A stretch of 64,000 nt of DNA from Flavobacterium sp. 83. Lineage in GTDB: Bacteria; Bacteroidota; Bacteroidia; Flavobacteriales; Flavobacteriaceae. The stretch lies in the NCBI RefSeq assembly GCF_000744835.1, contig NZ_JQMS01000001.1, forward strand, positions 1,860,001-1,924,000, written 5' to 3'. Position numbers and translations under genes: made by a program. The notes beneath the pieces are model-generated. The model ran no database searches. It saw only the letters and a list, made by a program, of their open reading frames with translations, and was not told the origin of the DNA. This document shows positions 38,441 through 47,830 of the stretch, one piece after another (within the stretch, counting starts at the first letter, position 1; each line of letters opens with the position of its first letter).

Positions 38441-38449
38441 TTTTTAATA
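38441..38449. repeat. Target-site duplication, right copy
   Basis: TTTTTAATA directly follows the right inverted repeat of the IS982 element and equals the left copy. Confidence 0.8.
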
Positions 38450-38579
38450 TTAATTATTGAATAAAATGCATATTTAAGGCTAATTTATATAAATTCTGAT
38501 AACTCCTATGTAAGTGAAATTTTTTTTAATTGCGAAAACGTTGTAGTGTTGAGAACTTTTTATCAGACTATTGAAAATG

Positions 38580-38616
38580 ATGGTTTTAATTGCTTTTTTT
38601 GAAACCTAAATGCAAC
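38580..38616. repeat. 37-bp direct repeat, copy 1
   Basis: A 37-base sequence beginning ATGGTTTTAATTGC and ending AAATGCAAC is repeated without change at 38648. The 31-base segment between the copies is unique. Repeat and spacer sizes resemble one CRISPR unit, but there are no cas genes and only two copies. The gap 38441-39089 otherwise holds no gene I can see. Confidence 0.85.
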
Positions 38617-38647
38617 TACGTAAACATAAGTTTCGTTTTGTTTAATA

Positions 38648-38684
38648 ATGGTTTTAATTGCTTTTTTTGAAACCTAAATGCAAC
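38648..38684. repeat. 37-bp direct repeat, copy 2
   Basis: Exact second copy of the repeat at 38580-38616, with a period of 68 bases. The sequence after it does not continue the spacer of copy 1, so it is either a two-repeat CRISPR-like relic or a partial tandem duplication. Confidence 0.85.
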
Positions 38685-38925
38685 ATAAGAAGAAACAATG
38701 TAAAGGGATTGTAAATGAAAAATTAAGATAAGGATAGATTTGAAATAATAGTAAGTTTAGTGAGGCTTACTTTATGTAGATTCGTAAAGATTGTTTTCAT
38801 ATCAATTAATTGATTCAAAAAGTAGTCTTCTAAAAGAATTAGGAAGTTAATAAGTCAATAAAGAAATGCGTTAATAAATTTTTGTTAATACTAGTACGTA
38901 AACTTGTATTATGTAATTGAATTGC

Positions 38926-39010
38926 TATTTTTGTTGGTTATAAGTTAAAAGAAAAGAAGTAATTGTATTATAAAATCAATTCGTTTCTTGATTCTTAAAG
39001 TGTATATTTG
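38926..39010 (+). promoter_or_regulatory. Candidate promoter boxes before the foldase gene
   Basis: Two exact TAnnTTTG matches occur: TATTTTTG at 38926-38933 (with CTTG 19 bases upstream as a weak -33 box) and TATATTTG at 39003-39010. Either could drive the SurA-like gene at 39111. Confidence 0.4.
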
Positions 39011-39110
39011 GCCAAAATTAATAAGGCTTTTATAAAGAAGAGTTAAAGACAAGAAAAACAACGATACGTTACATAAATAAATATAAAAAATGCCATTAAA
39101 AAATAAACAA

Positions 39111-40517
39111 ATGAAGTCTATAAATAATAAAATTGCGCTTGCCTTTTTTCTTTTACTTTTTTCATGTACAATAGTAAGAGCGCAAGAGATTATAAAAGAT
39201 AGTGCAGTTGTTTCCACTAAAAAAAACCAATCCAATCAAAAACAAAAAATTGATGGTGTAATTGCTACAGTTGGAGATTATATCATATTAGATTCAGATA
39301 TTGATAAAGGCTATTTAGAAATCTCAAGTCAGGGAGGTTCTATAAAAGATGTTACAAGATGTCAGATGTTGGGGAAGTTATTGGAAGATAAATTGTATGC
39401 TCATCAGGCTATTCAGGATAGTGTTAAGGTTACGGATTCTGAAGTAAAAGGAATGATGGATGATCGATTAAACTATATGGTAGAGCAATTGGGATCTTTG
39501 GAAAAGGTGGTGAAGTATTATAAGAAAAATAATGAAGAGGAATTTAAAACCTATTTCTTCGATGTTTTGAAAGAACAGAAGTTAACTTCAGAAATGCAAA
39601 AAAAGATAGTTGATGCAGTAGAAATAACTCCAGAGGAAGTTCGTAATTTTTTTAAAACAATACCTGCGGCTGATCTGCCTGTTTTTGGAGCAGAAATGGA
39701 AGTGGCACAAATTGTTATTTTGCCAAAGGTTACTGACGTAGAAAAGCAAAAAGTGATAGACAAATTAAATGCTTTCAAAAAAGAGTGTTTAGAAGGATCT
39801 AGTTTTGCAACAAAGGCAGTTTTATATTCGCAAGATCCAGGTTCAAGTTCTAATGGAGGGTATTATAAAATGAATCGTAAGACTCCATTTGTAAAGGAGT
39901 TTAAAGATGTTGCTTTCAGTCTGGCTGAAGGAGAGATATCTGCACCGTTTGAAACGGATTTTGGGTTTCATATTATTTATGTAGAAAAAATAAAAGGTCA
40001 AGAGGTTGAATTGCGTCACATATTATTGACTCCAGCTGTTTCTGAAGAGTCGCTGAAAGATGCTAAAGAAAAAATCACTTTGATTAGAAAGAAGATATTG
40101 GATAAGGAAATTACTTTTGCTGAAGCTGCAAGAACCCAGTCTGATGAAAAGGAAACTAGAGTGAACGGTGGAGCATTAATTAATCCAAAAACACAAGATA
40201 CTCGTTTTGAATTAACAAAAATGGATCCTAGCTTGTATGGCCAGGTTTCAAATTTAAAAGAAGGTGAAATTACAGCTCCATTTGTTGAAGATGTGCAAGG
40301 CAAGAAAAAATACAAATTAATAACCGTTACCAATAGAATAAACGAACATACAGCTGATTATGCTAAGGATTATGTTAAAATAAAAGAATTGGCGTTGAAA
40401 GAAAAACAAATCAAAGCTATCGGAAAATGGTTTGATGATAAAATCAAAGAAACCTATATTAAAATCGTCGGAGAGTATAGAGATTGTACGTTTACGAACA
40501 ACTGGTTGAAAAAATAA
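39111..40517 (+). CDS. SurA-like peptidylprolyl isomerase (parvulin repeats)
   Basis: A 468-residue periplasmic foldase. A signal peptide (LAFFLLLFSCTIVRAQ) is followed by a SurA-type N-terminal chaperone region (DGVIATVGDYIILDSDID) and two parvulin domains. The first is around residues 210-305, with SQDPGSSSNGGYY and FETDFGFHIIYVE; the second is around 310-410, with LRHILLTP. SurA helps outer-membrane proteins reach the BAM complex, which matters here given the SusC-type barrels. An in-frame ATG at 39090 adds seven residues; the later ATG gives a better signal peptide. It precedes moxR with a terminator between. Confidence 0.88.
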   Translation: MKSINNKIALAFFLLLFSCTIVRAQEIIKDSAVVSTKKNQSNQKQKIDGVIATVGDYIILDSDIDKGYLEISSQGGSIKDVTRCQMLGKLLEDKLYAHQAIQDSVKVTDSEVKGMMDDRLNYMVEQLGSLEKVVKYYKKNNEEEFKTYFFDVLKEQKLTSEMQKKIVDAVEITPEEVRNFFKTIPAADLPVFGAEMEVAQIVILPKVTDVEKQKVIDKLNAFKKECLEGSSFATKAVLYSQDPGSSSNGGYYKMNRKTPFVKEFKDVAFSLAEGEISAPFETDFGFHIIYVEKIKGQEVELRHILLTPAVSEESLKDAKEKITLIRKKILDKEITFAEAARTQSDEKETRVNGGALINPKTQDTRFELTKMDPSLYGQVSNLKEGEITAPFVEDVQGKKKYKLITVTNRINEHTADYAKDYVKIKELALKEKQIKAIGKWFDDKIKETYIKIVGEYRDCTFTNNWLKK

Positions 40518-40533
40518 TTTTTATAAAATAAAT

Positions 40534-40578
40534 AAAAAGAGTTAGCTTTATGAATTCATAAAGTTAACTCTTTTTAAT
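40534..40578 (+). terminator. Intrinsic terminator between the foldase gene and moxR
   Basis: AAAAAGAGTTA pairs with TAACTCTTTTT and encloses a second palindrome (CTTTATGAATTCATAAAG). It ends about 20 bases before the MoxR start codon. Confidence 0.8.
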
Positions 40579-40595
40579 TTAAAATAGATTCTAAA

Positions 40596-41549
40596 ATGTC
40601 TGACGTAGCAGCAATACATAACTTAGTTCGAAAAAGGAACGAACTGAAAAGCGAAATAGCAAAAATTATTGTAGGTCAGGACATAGTGGTCGATCAAATT
40701 TTACTTTGTATTTTTTCCGGTGGACATGCGCTTTTAGTAGGGGTTCCTGGATTAGCAAAAACATTGATGGTAAATACTTTGGCGCAAGCCTTAGGTCTTG
40801 ATTTCAAAAGAATTCAGTTTACTCCTGATTTGATGCCATCGGATATTTTGGGAAGTGAAATATTAGATGAGACACGTAAATTTAAATTTATAAAGGGGCC
40901 TGTTTTTTCGAATATTATTCTAGCTGATGAGATTAATAGAACACCTCCCAAAACGCAAGCGGCTTTGCTTGAAGCGATGCAGGAACGTTCTGTTACTATA
41001 GCTGGAGAGAATTATAAATTAGATTTGCCTTATTTTGTTTTGGCAACTCAAAATCCTATCGAACAAGAAGGAACCTATCCTTTGCCTGAAGCACAATTAG
41101 ATCGATTTATGTTTGCTATAAAACTGGAATATCCTTCGTTTGCCGAAGAAGTACAAGTAGTAAAACGTACGACTTCTGATTTAAAAAACACAATTAACCC
41201 CTTATTTACGGCACAGGAAATTATTGATTTTCAACAATTAATTCGCAGAATACCTGTTGCAGATAATGTAATTGAATATGCTGTAACGCTAGTGAGCAAA
41301 ACGCGTCCAGACAATCCTTTGTCAAATGAATTTGTTAGAAATTATTTGGATTGGGGAGCGGGACCAAGAGCATCGCAAAATTTAATTTTGGCAGCCAAAG
41401 CCAATGCAGCTTTTAATGGAAAATTTTCACCGGATATCGAAGATGTAAAAGCGGTGGCTACCGGAATTTTGCGTCATAGAATAATCAAAAATTACAAAGC
41501 CGATGCGGAAGGAATTACTGAAGAAATGATTATTGATAAGTTGATTTAA
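40596..41549 (+). CDS. MoxR-family AAA+ ATPase
   Basis: A 317-residue AAA+ ATPase with Walker A GVPGLAKT, Walker B IILADEINR and the sensor segment LATQNPIEQEGTYPLPEAQLDRF in part. MoxR ATPases remodel protein complexes together with VWA-domain partners. In many Bacteroidota moxR is followed by a DUF58/Bat operon; here no such genes follow and the next gene is acnB 355 bases away. The partner is thus elsewhere or absent. The cytoplasmic role is otherwise unknown. Confidence 0.92.
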   Translation: MSDVAAIHNLVRKRNELKSEIAKIIVGQDIVVDQILLCIFSGGHALLVGVPGLAKTLMVNTLAQALGLDFKRIQFTPDLMPSDILGSEILDETRKFKFIKGPVFSNIILADEINRTPPKTQAALLEAMQERSVTIAGENYKLDLPYFVLATQNPIEQEGTYPLPEAQLDRFMFAIKLEYPSFAEEVQVVKRTTSDLKNTINPLFTAQEIIDFQQLIRRIPVADNVIEYAVTLVSKTRPDNPLSNEFVRNYLDWGAGPRASQNLILAAKANAAFNGKFSPDIEDVKAVATGILRHRIIKNYKADAEGITEEMIIDKLI

Positions 41550-41904
41550 GGAGTTGTTTTTAGCCATAAACTAATAATTTTCTTTTGATTTATACAATAT
41601 CACATATTTAGTATTATAATTTAGAAAAAAAACAAAAAAATAATCATTGTAAAAAGGTGATTTTGTCTTCTAAAGTAGTAATTATATAAATAATCTTTCT
41701 GATTTTTAGAATTTTTCAATAAAACACATAATATTTATTTTATTTATAAATATTATGATTCAAATGGCATCTTTTGCTGATTTTTTTAAATTCTCATCTT
41801 TAATTCTTAAGTTTGCATCACAAATAAAAAAAAACTAATATTATGGCTTTTTTATTTTGCAATAATCAAGAAAATCTGCCATATAACATTGAAAATATAT
41901 CATT
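41550..41904 (+). other. Intergenic stretch with the acnB leader
   Basis: The 355 bases between moxR and acnB are very A+T-rich and contain no convincing reading frame. The only recognisable signal is a TAnnTTTG box (TAAGTTTG, 41808-41815), which would give an acnB leader of about 85 bases. Confidence 0.6.
41808..41815 (+). promoter_or_regulatory. -7 promoter element of acnB
   Basis: TAAGTTTG matches TAnnTTTG, 90 bases before the acnB ATG. No TTTG lies at the normal -33 distance. Confidence 0.4.
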
Positions 41905-44676
41905 ATGAATATTTATAACGATTACATCAAGGAGATCGAAGAACGAAAAATTCAGGGACTTCACCCAAAGCCAATTGATGGTGCCGAATTGTTAAGCGAA
42001 ATCATTGCGCAAATTAAAGATTTAGCGAACGCAAATAGAGTTGATTCTCTAAAATTCTTTATTTACAATGTTGTTCCGGGAACAACTCCTGCTGCCAATG
42101 TGAAAGCTAAGTTTTTAAAGGAAATCGTTTTAGGCCAATCAGTAGTTGCTGAAATCACGCCAACTTTTGCTTTAGAGTTATTGTCTCACATGAAAGGTGG
42201 AACTTCTATAGCCGTATTACTTGATTTAGCTTTAGGTAATGATATTGCTATTGCAAATGATGCTGCGGAAGTTTTAAAGACACAAGTTTTTCTTTATGAA
42301 GCAGATACAGATCGTTTAGAAGCTGCTTTCAAAAGCGGTAGCGGAATAGCGAAAGAAATTCTAGAGAGCTATGCTAAAGCTGAGTTCTTTACTAAATTAC
42401 CAGAAATAGCAGAAGAAATTAAGGTGGTTACTTTTATTGCTGGTGAAGGAGATATTTCAACTGATTTACTTTCTCCAGGAAATCAAGCGCACTCGCGTTC
42501 AGATCGTGAATTGCACGGTAAATGTTTAATTTCTCCAGAAGCACAAGCTGAAATTAAAGCATTAGCAGAAGCGAATCCTGATAAAAGCGTAATGTTAATC
42601 GCTGAAAAAGGTACTATGGGTGTGGGTTCTTCAAGAATGTCAGGTGTAAACAACGTGGCGTTATGGAGTGGTAAACAAGCAAGTCCATACGTTCCATTTA
42701 TTAATATTGCTCCAATTGTTGCTGGAACAAATGGTATTTCTCCGATTTTCCTAACAACTGTTGATGTTACTGGTGGTATTGGTCTGGATCTTAAAAACTG
42801 GGTAAAAAAATTAGATGAAAATGGTAACGTTGTTCGTAATGAAAGCGGTGATCCTATTCTTGAAGAAGTTTACTCTGTTGCTACTGGTACGGTTCTTACA
42901 ATAAACACAAAGACAAAAAAACTGTATAACGGAGATAATGAATTAATTGATATTTCTAAGGCATTTACACCTCAGAAAATTGAATTTATAAAAGCGGGTG
43001 GTTCTTACGCAATTGTATTTGGAAAAAAACTACAAACATTTGCATCAAAGACTCTAGGTATTGATATTGTTCCTGTATACGCTCCGTCAAAAGAGGTTTC
43101 TGTTGAAGGACAAGGTCTTACTGCTGTAGAGAAAATCTTTAATAAAAACGCGGTTGGAACAACTCCGGGTAAAATTTTACACGCTGGTTCTGATGTTCGT
43201 GTTACTGTAAATATTGTTGGTTCGCAAGATACAACTGGTTTGATGACTTCTCAGGAATTAGAGTCTATGGCTGCTACTGTGATTTCTCCAATTGTTGACG
43301 GTGCTTACCAATCCGGTTGTCATACTGCTTCAGTTTGGGATAATAAGTCTAAAGCAAATATTCCTAGATTGATGAAATTTATGAACGATTTCGGTTTGAT
43401 TACTGCGCGTGACCCGAAAGGCGTTTATCACGCAATGACGGATGTAATTCATAAAGTACTGAATGATATTACTGTAAATGAATGGGCTATCATCATTGGT
43501 GGTGATTCTCATACAAGAATGTCTAAAGGTGTTGCTTTTGGTGCTGACTCAGGAACAGTTGCTCTTGCATTGGCTACTGGAGAAGCTTCAATGCCAATTC
43601 CAGAATCTGTGAAAGTAACTTTCAAAGGAGATATGAAAGGCTATATGGATTTCCGTGATGTGGTTCACGCTACACAATCTCAAATGCTTAAAACATTTGG
43701 TGGAGAGAATGTATTTCAAGGAAGAATCATTGAGGTTCACTTAGGAACTCTTAATGCTGATCAAGCATTTACTTTTACCGATTGGACTGCAGAAATGAAG
43801 GCGAAAGCTTCTATCTGTATTTCTGAAGATTATACCTTGATTGAATCTCTAGAGATTGCAAAAGGTAGAATTCAGATCATGATTGATAAAGGAATGGATA
43901 ACAAAAATCAAGTTCTTAAAGGATTGATTGCTATTGCTGATAAGAGAATCGCCGAAATTATTTCAGGTGAGAAACCAGCCTTAAGACCAGATGCAAATGC
44001 TAAGTATTATGCAGAAGTTGTTGTAGATCTTGATCAGATTGCTGAGCCAATGATTGCTGATCCAGATGTTAATAATGCTGATGTTTCTAAAAGATATACT
44101 CACGATACTATTAGACCATTATCTTTTTATGGAGGAGTTAAAAAAGTAGATCTTGGTTTTATTGGTTCTTGTATGGTTCACAAGGGAGATATGAAAATTC
44201 TAGCGCATATGCTTAAGAATATTGATGAGCAAGAAGGTAAAGTAGAGTTCAAAGCGCCACTAGTTGTAGCGCCACCTACTTATAATATTGTTGATGAATT
44301 AAAAGCAGAAGGTGACTGGGAAATTTTGCAAAAATATTCTGGTTTCGAATTCGATGATAACGTTCCTAAAGCTGCAGCTCGTACTTCATACGAAAATATG
44401 TTATACTTAGAGCGTCCAGGTTGTAACCTTTGTATGGGGAACCAAGAGAAAGCTGCTAAAGGAGATACTGTAATGGCAACATCTACTCGTCTTTTCCAAG
44501 GAAGAGTTGTTGAAGATACTGAGGGTAAAAAAGGAGAGTCATTGCTTTCTTCTACACCAGTTGTGGTTTTATCTACAATCCTTGGTAGAACTCCAACAAT
44601 TGAGGAATATAAAGCGGCGGTAGAAGGTATTAACCTAACTAAGTTTGCGCCATCTCATAAGTTATTAGTTAAATAA
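41905..44676 (+). CDS. acnB: Bifunctional aconitate hydratase 2 / 2-methylisocitrate dehydratase
   Basis: A 923-residue AcnB-type aconitase converting citrate to isocitrate in the citric acid cycle. The N-terminal HEAT-like domain and the swivel domain precede the catalytic core, the order found only in AcnB. The iron-sulfur ligands are visible in GSCMV and GCNLCMGN. It is somewhat longer than E. coli AcnB. In some bacteria AcnB also binds mRNA. It is followed by its own terminator and then by a second, unrelated-type aconitase gene. Confidence 0.96.
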   Translation: MNIYNDYIKEIEERKIQGLHPKPIDGAELLSEIIAQIKDLANANRVDSLKFFIYNVVPGTTPAANVKAKFLKEIVLGQSVVAEITPTFALELLSHMKGGTSIAVLLDLALGNDIAIANDAAEVLKTQVFLYEADTDRLEAAFKSGSGIAKEILESYAKAEFFTKLPEIAEEIKVVTFIAGEGDISTDLLSPGNQAHSRSDRELHGKCLISPEAQAEIKALAEANPDKSVMLIAEKGTMGVGSSRMSGVNNVALWSGKQASPYVPFINIAPIVAGTNGISPIFLTTVDVTGGIGLDLKNWVKKLDENGNVVRNESGDPILEEVYSVATGTVLTINTKTKKLYNGDNELIDISKAFTPQKIEFIKAGGSYAIVFGKKLQTFASKTLGIDIVPVYAPSKEVSVEGQGLTAVEKIFNKNAVGTTPGKILHAGSDVRVTVNIVGSQDTTGLMTSQELESMAATVISPIVDGAYQSGCHTASVWDNKSKANIPRLMKFMNDFGLITARDPKGVYHAMTDVIHKVLNDITVNEWAIIIGGDSHTRMSKGVAFGADSGTVALALATGEASMPIPESVKVTFKGDMKGYMDFRDVVHATQSQMLKTFGGENVFQGRIIEVHLGTLNADQAFTFTDWTAEMKAKASICISEDYTLIESLEIAKGRIQIMIDKGMDNKNQVLKGLIAIADKRIAEIISGEKPALRPDANAKYYAEVVVDLDQIAEPMIADPDVNNADVSKRYTHDTIRPLSFYGGVKKVDLGFIGSCMVHKGDMKILAHMLKNIDEQEGKVEFKAPLVVAPPTYNIVDELKAEGDWEILQKYSGFEFDDNVPKAAARTSYENMLYLERPGCNLCMGNQEKAAKGDTVMATSTRLFQGRVVEDTEGKKGESLLSSTPVVVLSTILGRTPTIEEYKAAVEGINLTKFAPSHKLLVK

Positions 44677-44702
44677 TTCACATAATACGTTAATTATAGT
44701 TT

Positions 44703-44736
44703 AAAAGCCTGGGTCTGATGACTCAGGCTTTTTTTT
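44703..44736 (+). terminator. Intrinsic terminator after acnB
   Basis: AAGCCTG (44705-44711) pairs with CAGGCTT (44724-44730), extended by further pairs toward the loop, and is followed by T residues. Confidence 0.88.
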
Positions 44737-44799
44737 GTACTCTATTTTTTTGTATCTTGTATGTTTAAAATAGATTAGTAACAATTATATATAAATCTT

Positions 44800-47067
44800 A
44801 TGGCTTTTGATATTGAAATGATTGAAAAAGTGTACGCAAATATGACATCTCGTGTAGACAAAGCACGTAAGATAGTTGGTCGTCCACTTACTTTAACAGA
44901 GAAAATTTTGTACAACCACCTTTGGGATGGAACTCCGTCACAAGCTTTTGTTAGAGGTGTTGATTATGTTGATTTTGCTCCGGACAGAGTTGCTTGTCAA
45001 GATGCAACCGCTCAAATGGCATTATTGCAATTTATGCATGCTGGAAAGAAAACGGTTGCGGTTCCTACAACGGTTCATTGTGATCATTTAATTTTGGCTA
45101 AAAATGGAGCTGAATTTGATTTAGCTGCAGCAAATACACAATCTAAAGAGGTTTTTGATTTTCTTTCTTCAGTATCGGATAAATATGGAATTGGTTTTTG
45201 GAAACCAGGTTCGGGAATTATTCACCAAATCGTTTTAGAGAATTATGCATTCCCTGGAGGTTTGATGATTGGTACTGATTCACATACTGTAAATGCAGGT
45301 GGATTAGGAATGTTAGCTATTGGTGTTGGTGGAGCTGATGCGGTAGATGTAATGTCAGGAATGTCATGGGAATTAAAGTTCCCAAAATTAATAGGTGTGA
45401 AATTGACTGGAAAACTTTCTGGTTGGACTGCACCAAAAGACGTAATCCTTAAAGTAGCCGATATTCTTACTGTAAAAGGTGGAACAGGAGCTATTGTTGA
45501 ATATTTTGGAGAAGGAGCTACTTCAATGTCGTGCACTGGAAAAGGAACAATTTGTAATATGGGTGCCGAAATTGGAGCGACTACTTCTACATTTGGTTAT
45601 GACGAGTCCATGAGAAGATACCTTTCCGCAACTGGTCGTCAGGATGTTGTAGATGCTGCGGATAAAGTAGCGTCATACTTAACTGCTGACCCGGAAGTGT
45701 ATGCGAACCCAGAAACTTATTTTGACCAAGTTATAGAAATCAATCTTTCTGAATTGGAGCCACATATTAATGGTCCTTTTACTCCAGATAGAGGTACTCC
45801 AGTTTCTAAAATGAAAGAAGAAGCTGCTGCTAACGGATGGCCAATTAAAGTAGAATGGGGATTAATCGGTTCTTGTACGAACTCTTCTTACGAAGATATG
45901 GCGCGTGCTGCTTCTATTGTAAACCAAGCCGTTGAATTAGGAATTAGCCCAAAAGCCGAATTTGGAATCAATCCAGGTTCCGAACAAATTAGATATACAA
46001 TCGAAAGAGACGGAATCATTGCTACTTTCGAAAAAATGGGAACCAAAGTATTTACTAATGCTTGCGGACCATGTATCGGACAATGGGATAGAGCAGGAGC
46101 GGATAAAGGAGAGAAAAATACAATCGTTCACTCTTTCAACCGTAACTTCTCTAAACGTGCGGATGGTAACCCAAACACACACGCTTTTGTAACATCTCCA
46201 GAAATGGTTGCTGCATTGGCAATCTCAGGTCGTTTGGATTTTAATCCTATTACTGACACTTTAATTAATGATAACGGTGAAGAAGTAAGATTGACTGCGC
46301 CTTTTGGTGATGAATTACCAAAAAAAGGTTTTGCAGTTGAAGATAATGGATTTCAAGCGCCAGCTGAAGATGGATCAGGCGTTCAAATCGTTGTAAGTGA
46401 AACCTCAGATCGTTTGCAATTATTAGCACCATTCCAACCTTGGGATGGTAAAAATATTACAGGAGCTAAATTATTGATTAAAGCTTTCGGAAAATGTACT
46501 ACGGATCACATCTCTATGGCAGGTCCATGGTTGCGTTTCCGTGGTCACTTAGATAATATTTCAAACAATATGTTGATTGGAGCAGTCAATGCTTTCACAG
46601 ATAAAACCAATTCAGTTAAAAATCAATTGACTGGCACGTATGATGCAGTTCCTGCAGTTGCGCGTGCTTATAAAGCAGCTGGAGTGCCATCTATTGTTGT
46701 GGGAGATCACAATTATGGAGAAGGTTCTTCTCGTGAGCATGCTGCTATGGAGCCTCGTTTCTTAGGTGTTCAAGCGGTATTAGTAAAATCATTTGCTCGT
46801 ATTCACGAAACAAACCTTAAAAAACAAGGTCTTTTAGGATTGACATTTGCTAACGAAGCAGATTACGATAAAATCCAGGAAGATGATACTATTAACTTCA
46901 CAGATTTAGTTGATTTTGCTCCAGGGAAACCATTAACGATAGAATTCGTTCACGCTGATGGAACCAAAGATGTTATCTTGGCAAACCACACCTACAACGA
47001 AGGACAAATTGGTTGGTTTGTAGCAGGTTCAGCATTAAACCTGATTGCTGCTGCCAGTAACGCATAA
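44800..47067 (+). CDS. acn: Aconitate hydratase, AcnA/mitochondrial type
   Basis: A 755-residue aconitase with the order of the mitochondrial-type enzyme: catalytic domains first, swivel domain last. The three cluster cysteines are in GSCTNSS and ACGPCIGQ. Active-site segments GTDSHT and [15 protein letters not shown] are intact. It performs the same reaction as acnB next door, so the two are probably used under different conditions; mitochondrial-type enzymes are often more stable to oxidative stress than AcnB. Length is standard for this branch. Complex hairpins follow it. Confidence 0.95.
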   Translation: MAFDIEMIEKVYANMTSRVDKARKIVGRPLTLTEKILYNHLWDGTPSQAFVRGVDYVDFAPDRVACQDATAQMALLQFMHAGKKTVAVPTTVHCDHLILAKNGAEFDLAAANTQSKEVFDFLSSVSDKYGIGFWKPGSGIIHQIVLENYAFPGGLMIGTDSHTVNAGGLGMLAIGVGGADAVDVMSGMSWELKFPKLIGVKLTGKLSGWTAPKDVILKVADILTVKGGTGAIVEYFGEGATSMSCTGKGTICNMGAEIGATTSTFGYDESMRRYLSATGRQDVVDAADKVASYLTADPEVYANPETYFDQVIEINLSELEPHINGPFTPDRGTPVSKMKEEAAANGWPIKVEWGLIGSCTNSSYEDMARAASIVNQAVELGISPKAEFGINPGSEQIRYTIERDGIIATFEKMGTKVFTNACGPCIGQWDRAGADKGEKNTIVHSFNRNFSKRADGNPNTHAFVTSPEMVAALAISGRLDFNPITDTLINDNGEEVRLTAPFGDELPKKGFAVEDNGFQAPAEDGSGVQIVVSETSDRLQLLAPFQPWDGKNITGAKLLIKAFGKCTTDHISMAGPWLRFRGHLDNISNNMLIGAVNAFTDKTNSVKNQLTGTYDAVPAVARAYKAAGVPSIVVGDHNYGEGSSREHAAMEPRFLGVQAVLVKSFARIHETNLKKQGLLGLTFANEADYDKIQEDDTINFTDLVDFAPGKPLTIEFVHADGTKDVILANHTYNEGQIGWFVAGSALNLIAAASNA

Positions 47068-47116
47068 TTAAGAGCTGTTCAGCAACCAATTGACCAGTGG
47101 TCGGTTTAAAATATAA

Positions 47117-47179
47117 AGTGTTTAGTAATTTAGTTTGCAGTAATTAAAAGCTACAACTGATTGCTGAACACTTTTTTTT
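47117..47179 (+). terminator. Intrinsic terminator after the second aconitase, with a competing arm
   Basis: AGTGTTTAGTAAT (47117-47129) pairs with ATTGCTGAACACT (47160-47172), two G-T pairs, followed by eight T residues. An upstream segment GTTCAGCAA (47077-47085) can pair with the same 3' arm (TTGCTGAAC, 47161-47169). Confidence 0.65.
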
Positions 47180-47335
47180 GGAGCTATTTCCTGCTGACCG
47201 CTTCAAGCTTTTTTCTGGAATTGCTTTTTTCCAAGATAAAAAAGGAGCTTCCGTTGGTCGCTCTTTTTCTCTGGAAAAATAGGCAAGTCCATGAAAAAGG
47301 CTTTCCGCTTTCATCAGGGCTAGGAATTGGGATGA
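47180..47335 (-). repeat. Branched inverted-repeat element (REP-like), copy A
   Basis: This gene-free segment folds into an outer stem (TTCC..CTGA with TCAG..GGAA) and two inner hairpins: GACC (47196-47199) with GGTC (47256-47259), enclosing CTGGAA/TTCC, and CTTTTT with AAAAAG (about 47262-47311). On the minus strand it contains TGATGAAAGCGG and AGCGGTCAGCAGG. A related piece lies at 53001-53070. I recall sequences of this kind as multi-copy intergenic elements in Flavobacterium, but did not verify it. Confidence 0.5.
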
Positions 47336-47339
47336 TATT

Positions 47340-47830
47340 TTTTGCTTAGATTGCACGATTTTTTTTTAATAGTTAAAATTATTTCATTTTAAATAAAATG
47401 GAATAATTTGTTCTAAAACACCCTTAAAAATGCTGAAAAATAGGAGTTTTCTTTTTTTAACACGTTAAAATCAAAAAAAATATTGTTTTTTAAATTTTAT
47501 AACTTAAATTAGCTTTTTATAGATAAATCTTTAAGTGAAGCCTTGTTTTGACAATAAGTCCAAATTATAACTTCAGTATGAATATTTGTTTTTAGCGCAA
47601 CAATACATTACGATTGTATCGCGTTACTGTTTAAGTTGCTTTCGCAATTCGAACAAAATTCAATTAGATTTTAAAATGATTTTATTCTTGCCCTCTTTTT
47701 TTAAAAGAGCTAAGGATTTTTTATAATTTTTTTTTAAACAAAAATAATTGAAAATAAACCTTAGCGAGATTTAATAATTATATCCCGAAATCGCCAAGTA
47801 GAATAAAATGGGGTAAGTAATTTGAAATAA
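47340..47830. other. A+T-rich intergenic stretch without recognisable genes
   Basis: About 490 bases of low-complexity A+T-rich sequence lie before the LysM/NlpC gene. I see no credible reading frame, tRNA or exact TAnnTTTG promoter box near the downstream start. Confidence 0.6.

Noticed and set aside
38580..38684. Calling a CRISPR array
   Set aside because: Only two repeats and one spacer are present, without cas genes or a leader, so a tandem duplication cannot be excluded; reported as repeats instead.
47144..47356. Minus-strand frame of 70 residues downstream of the aconitase
   Set aside because: It lies entirely over the branched palindromic element and the aconitase terminator; the translation has no domain-like pattern.
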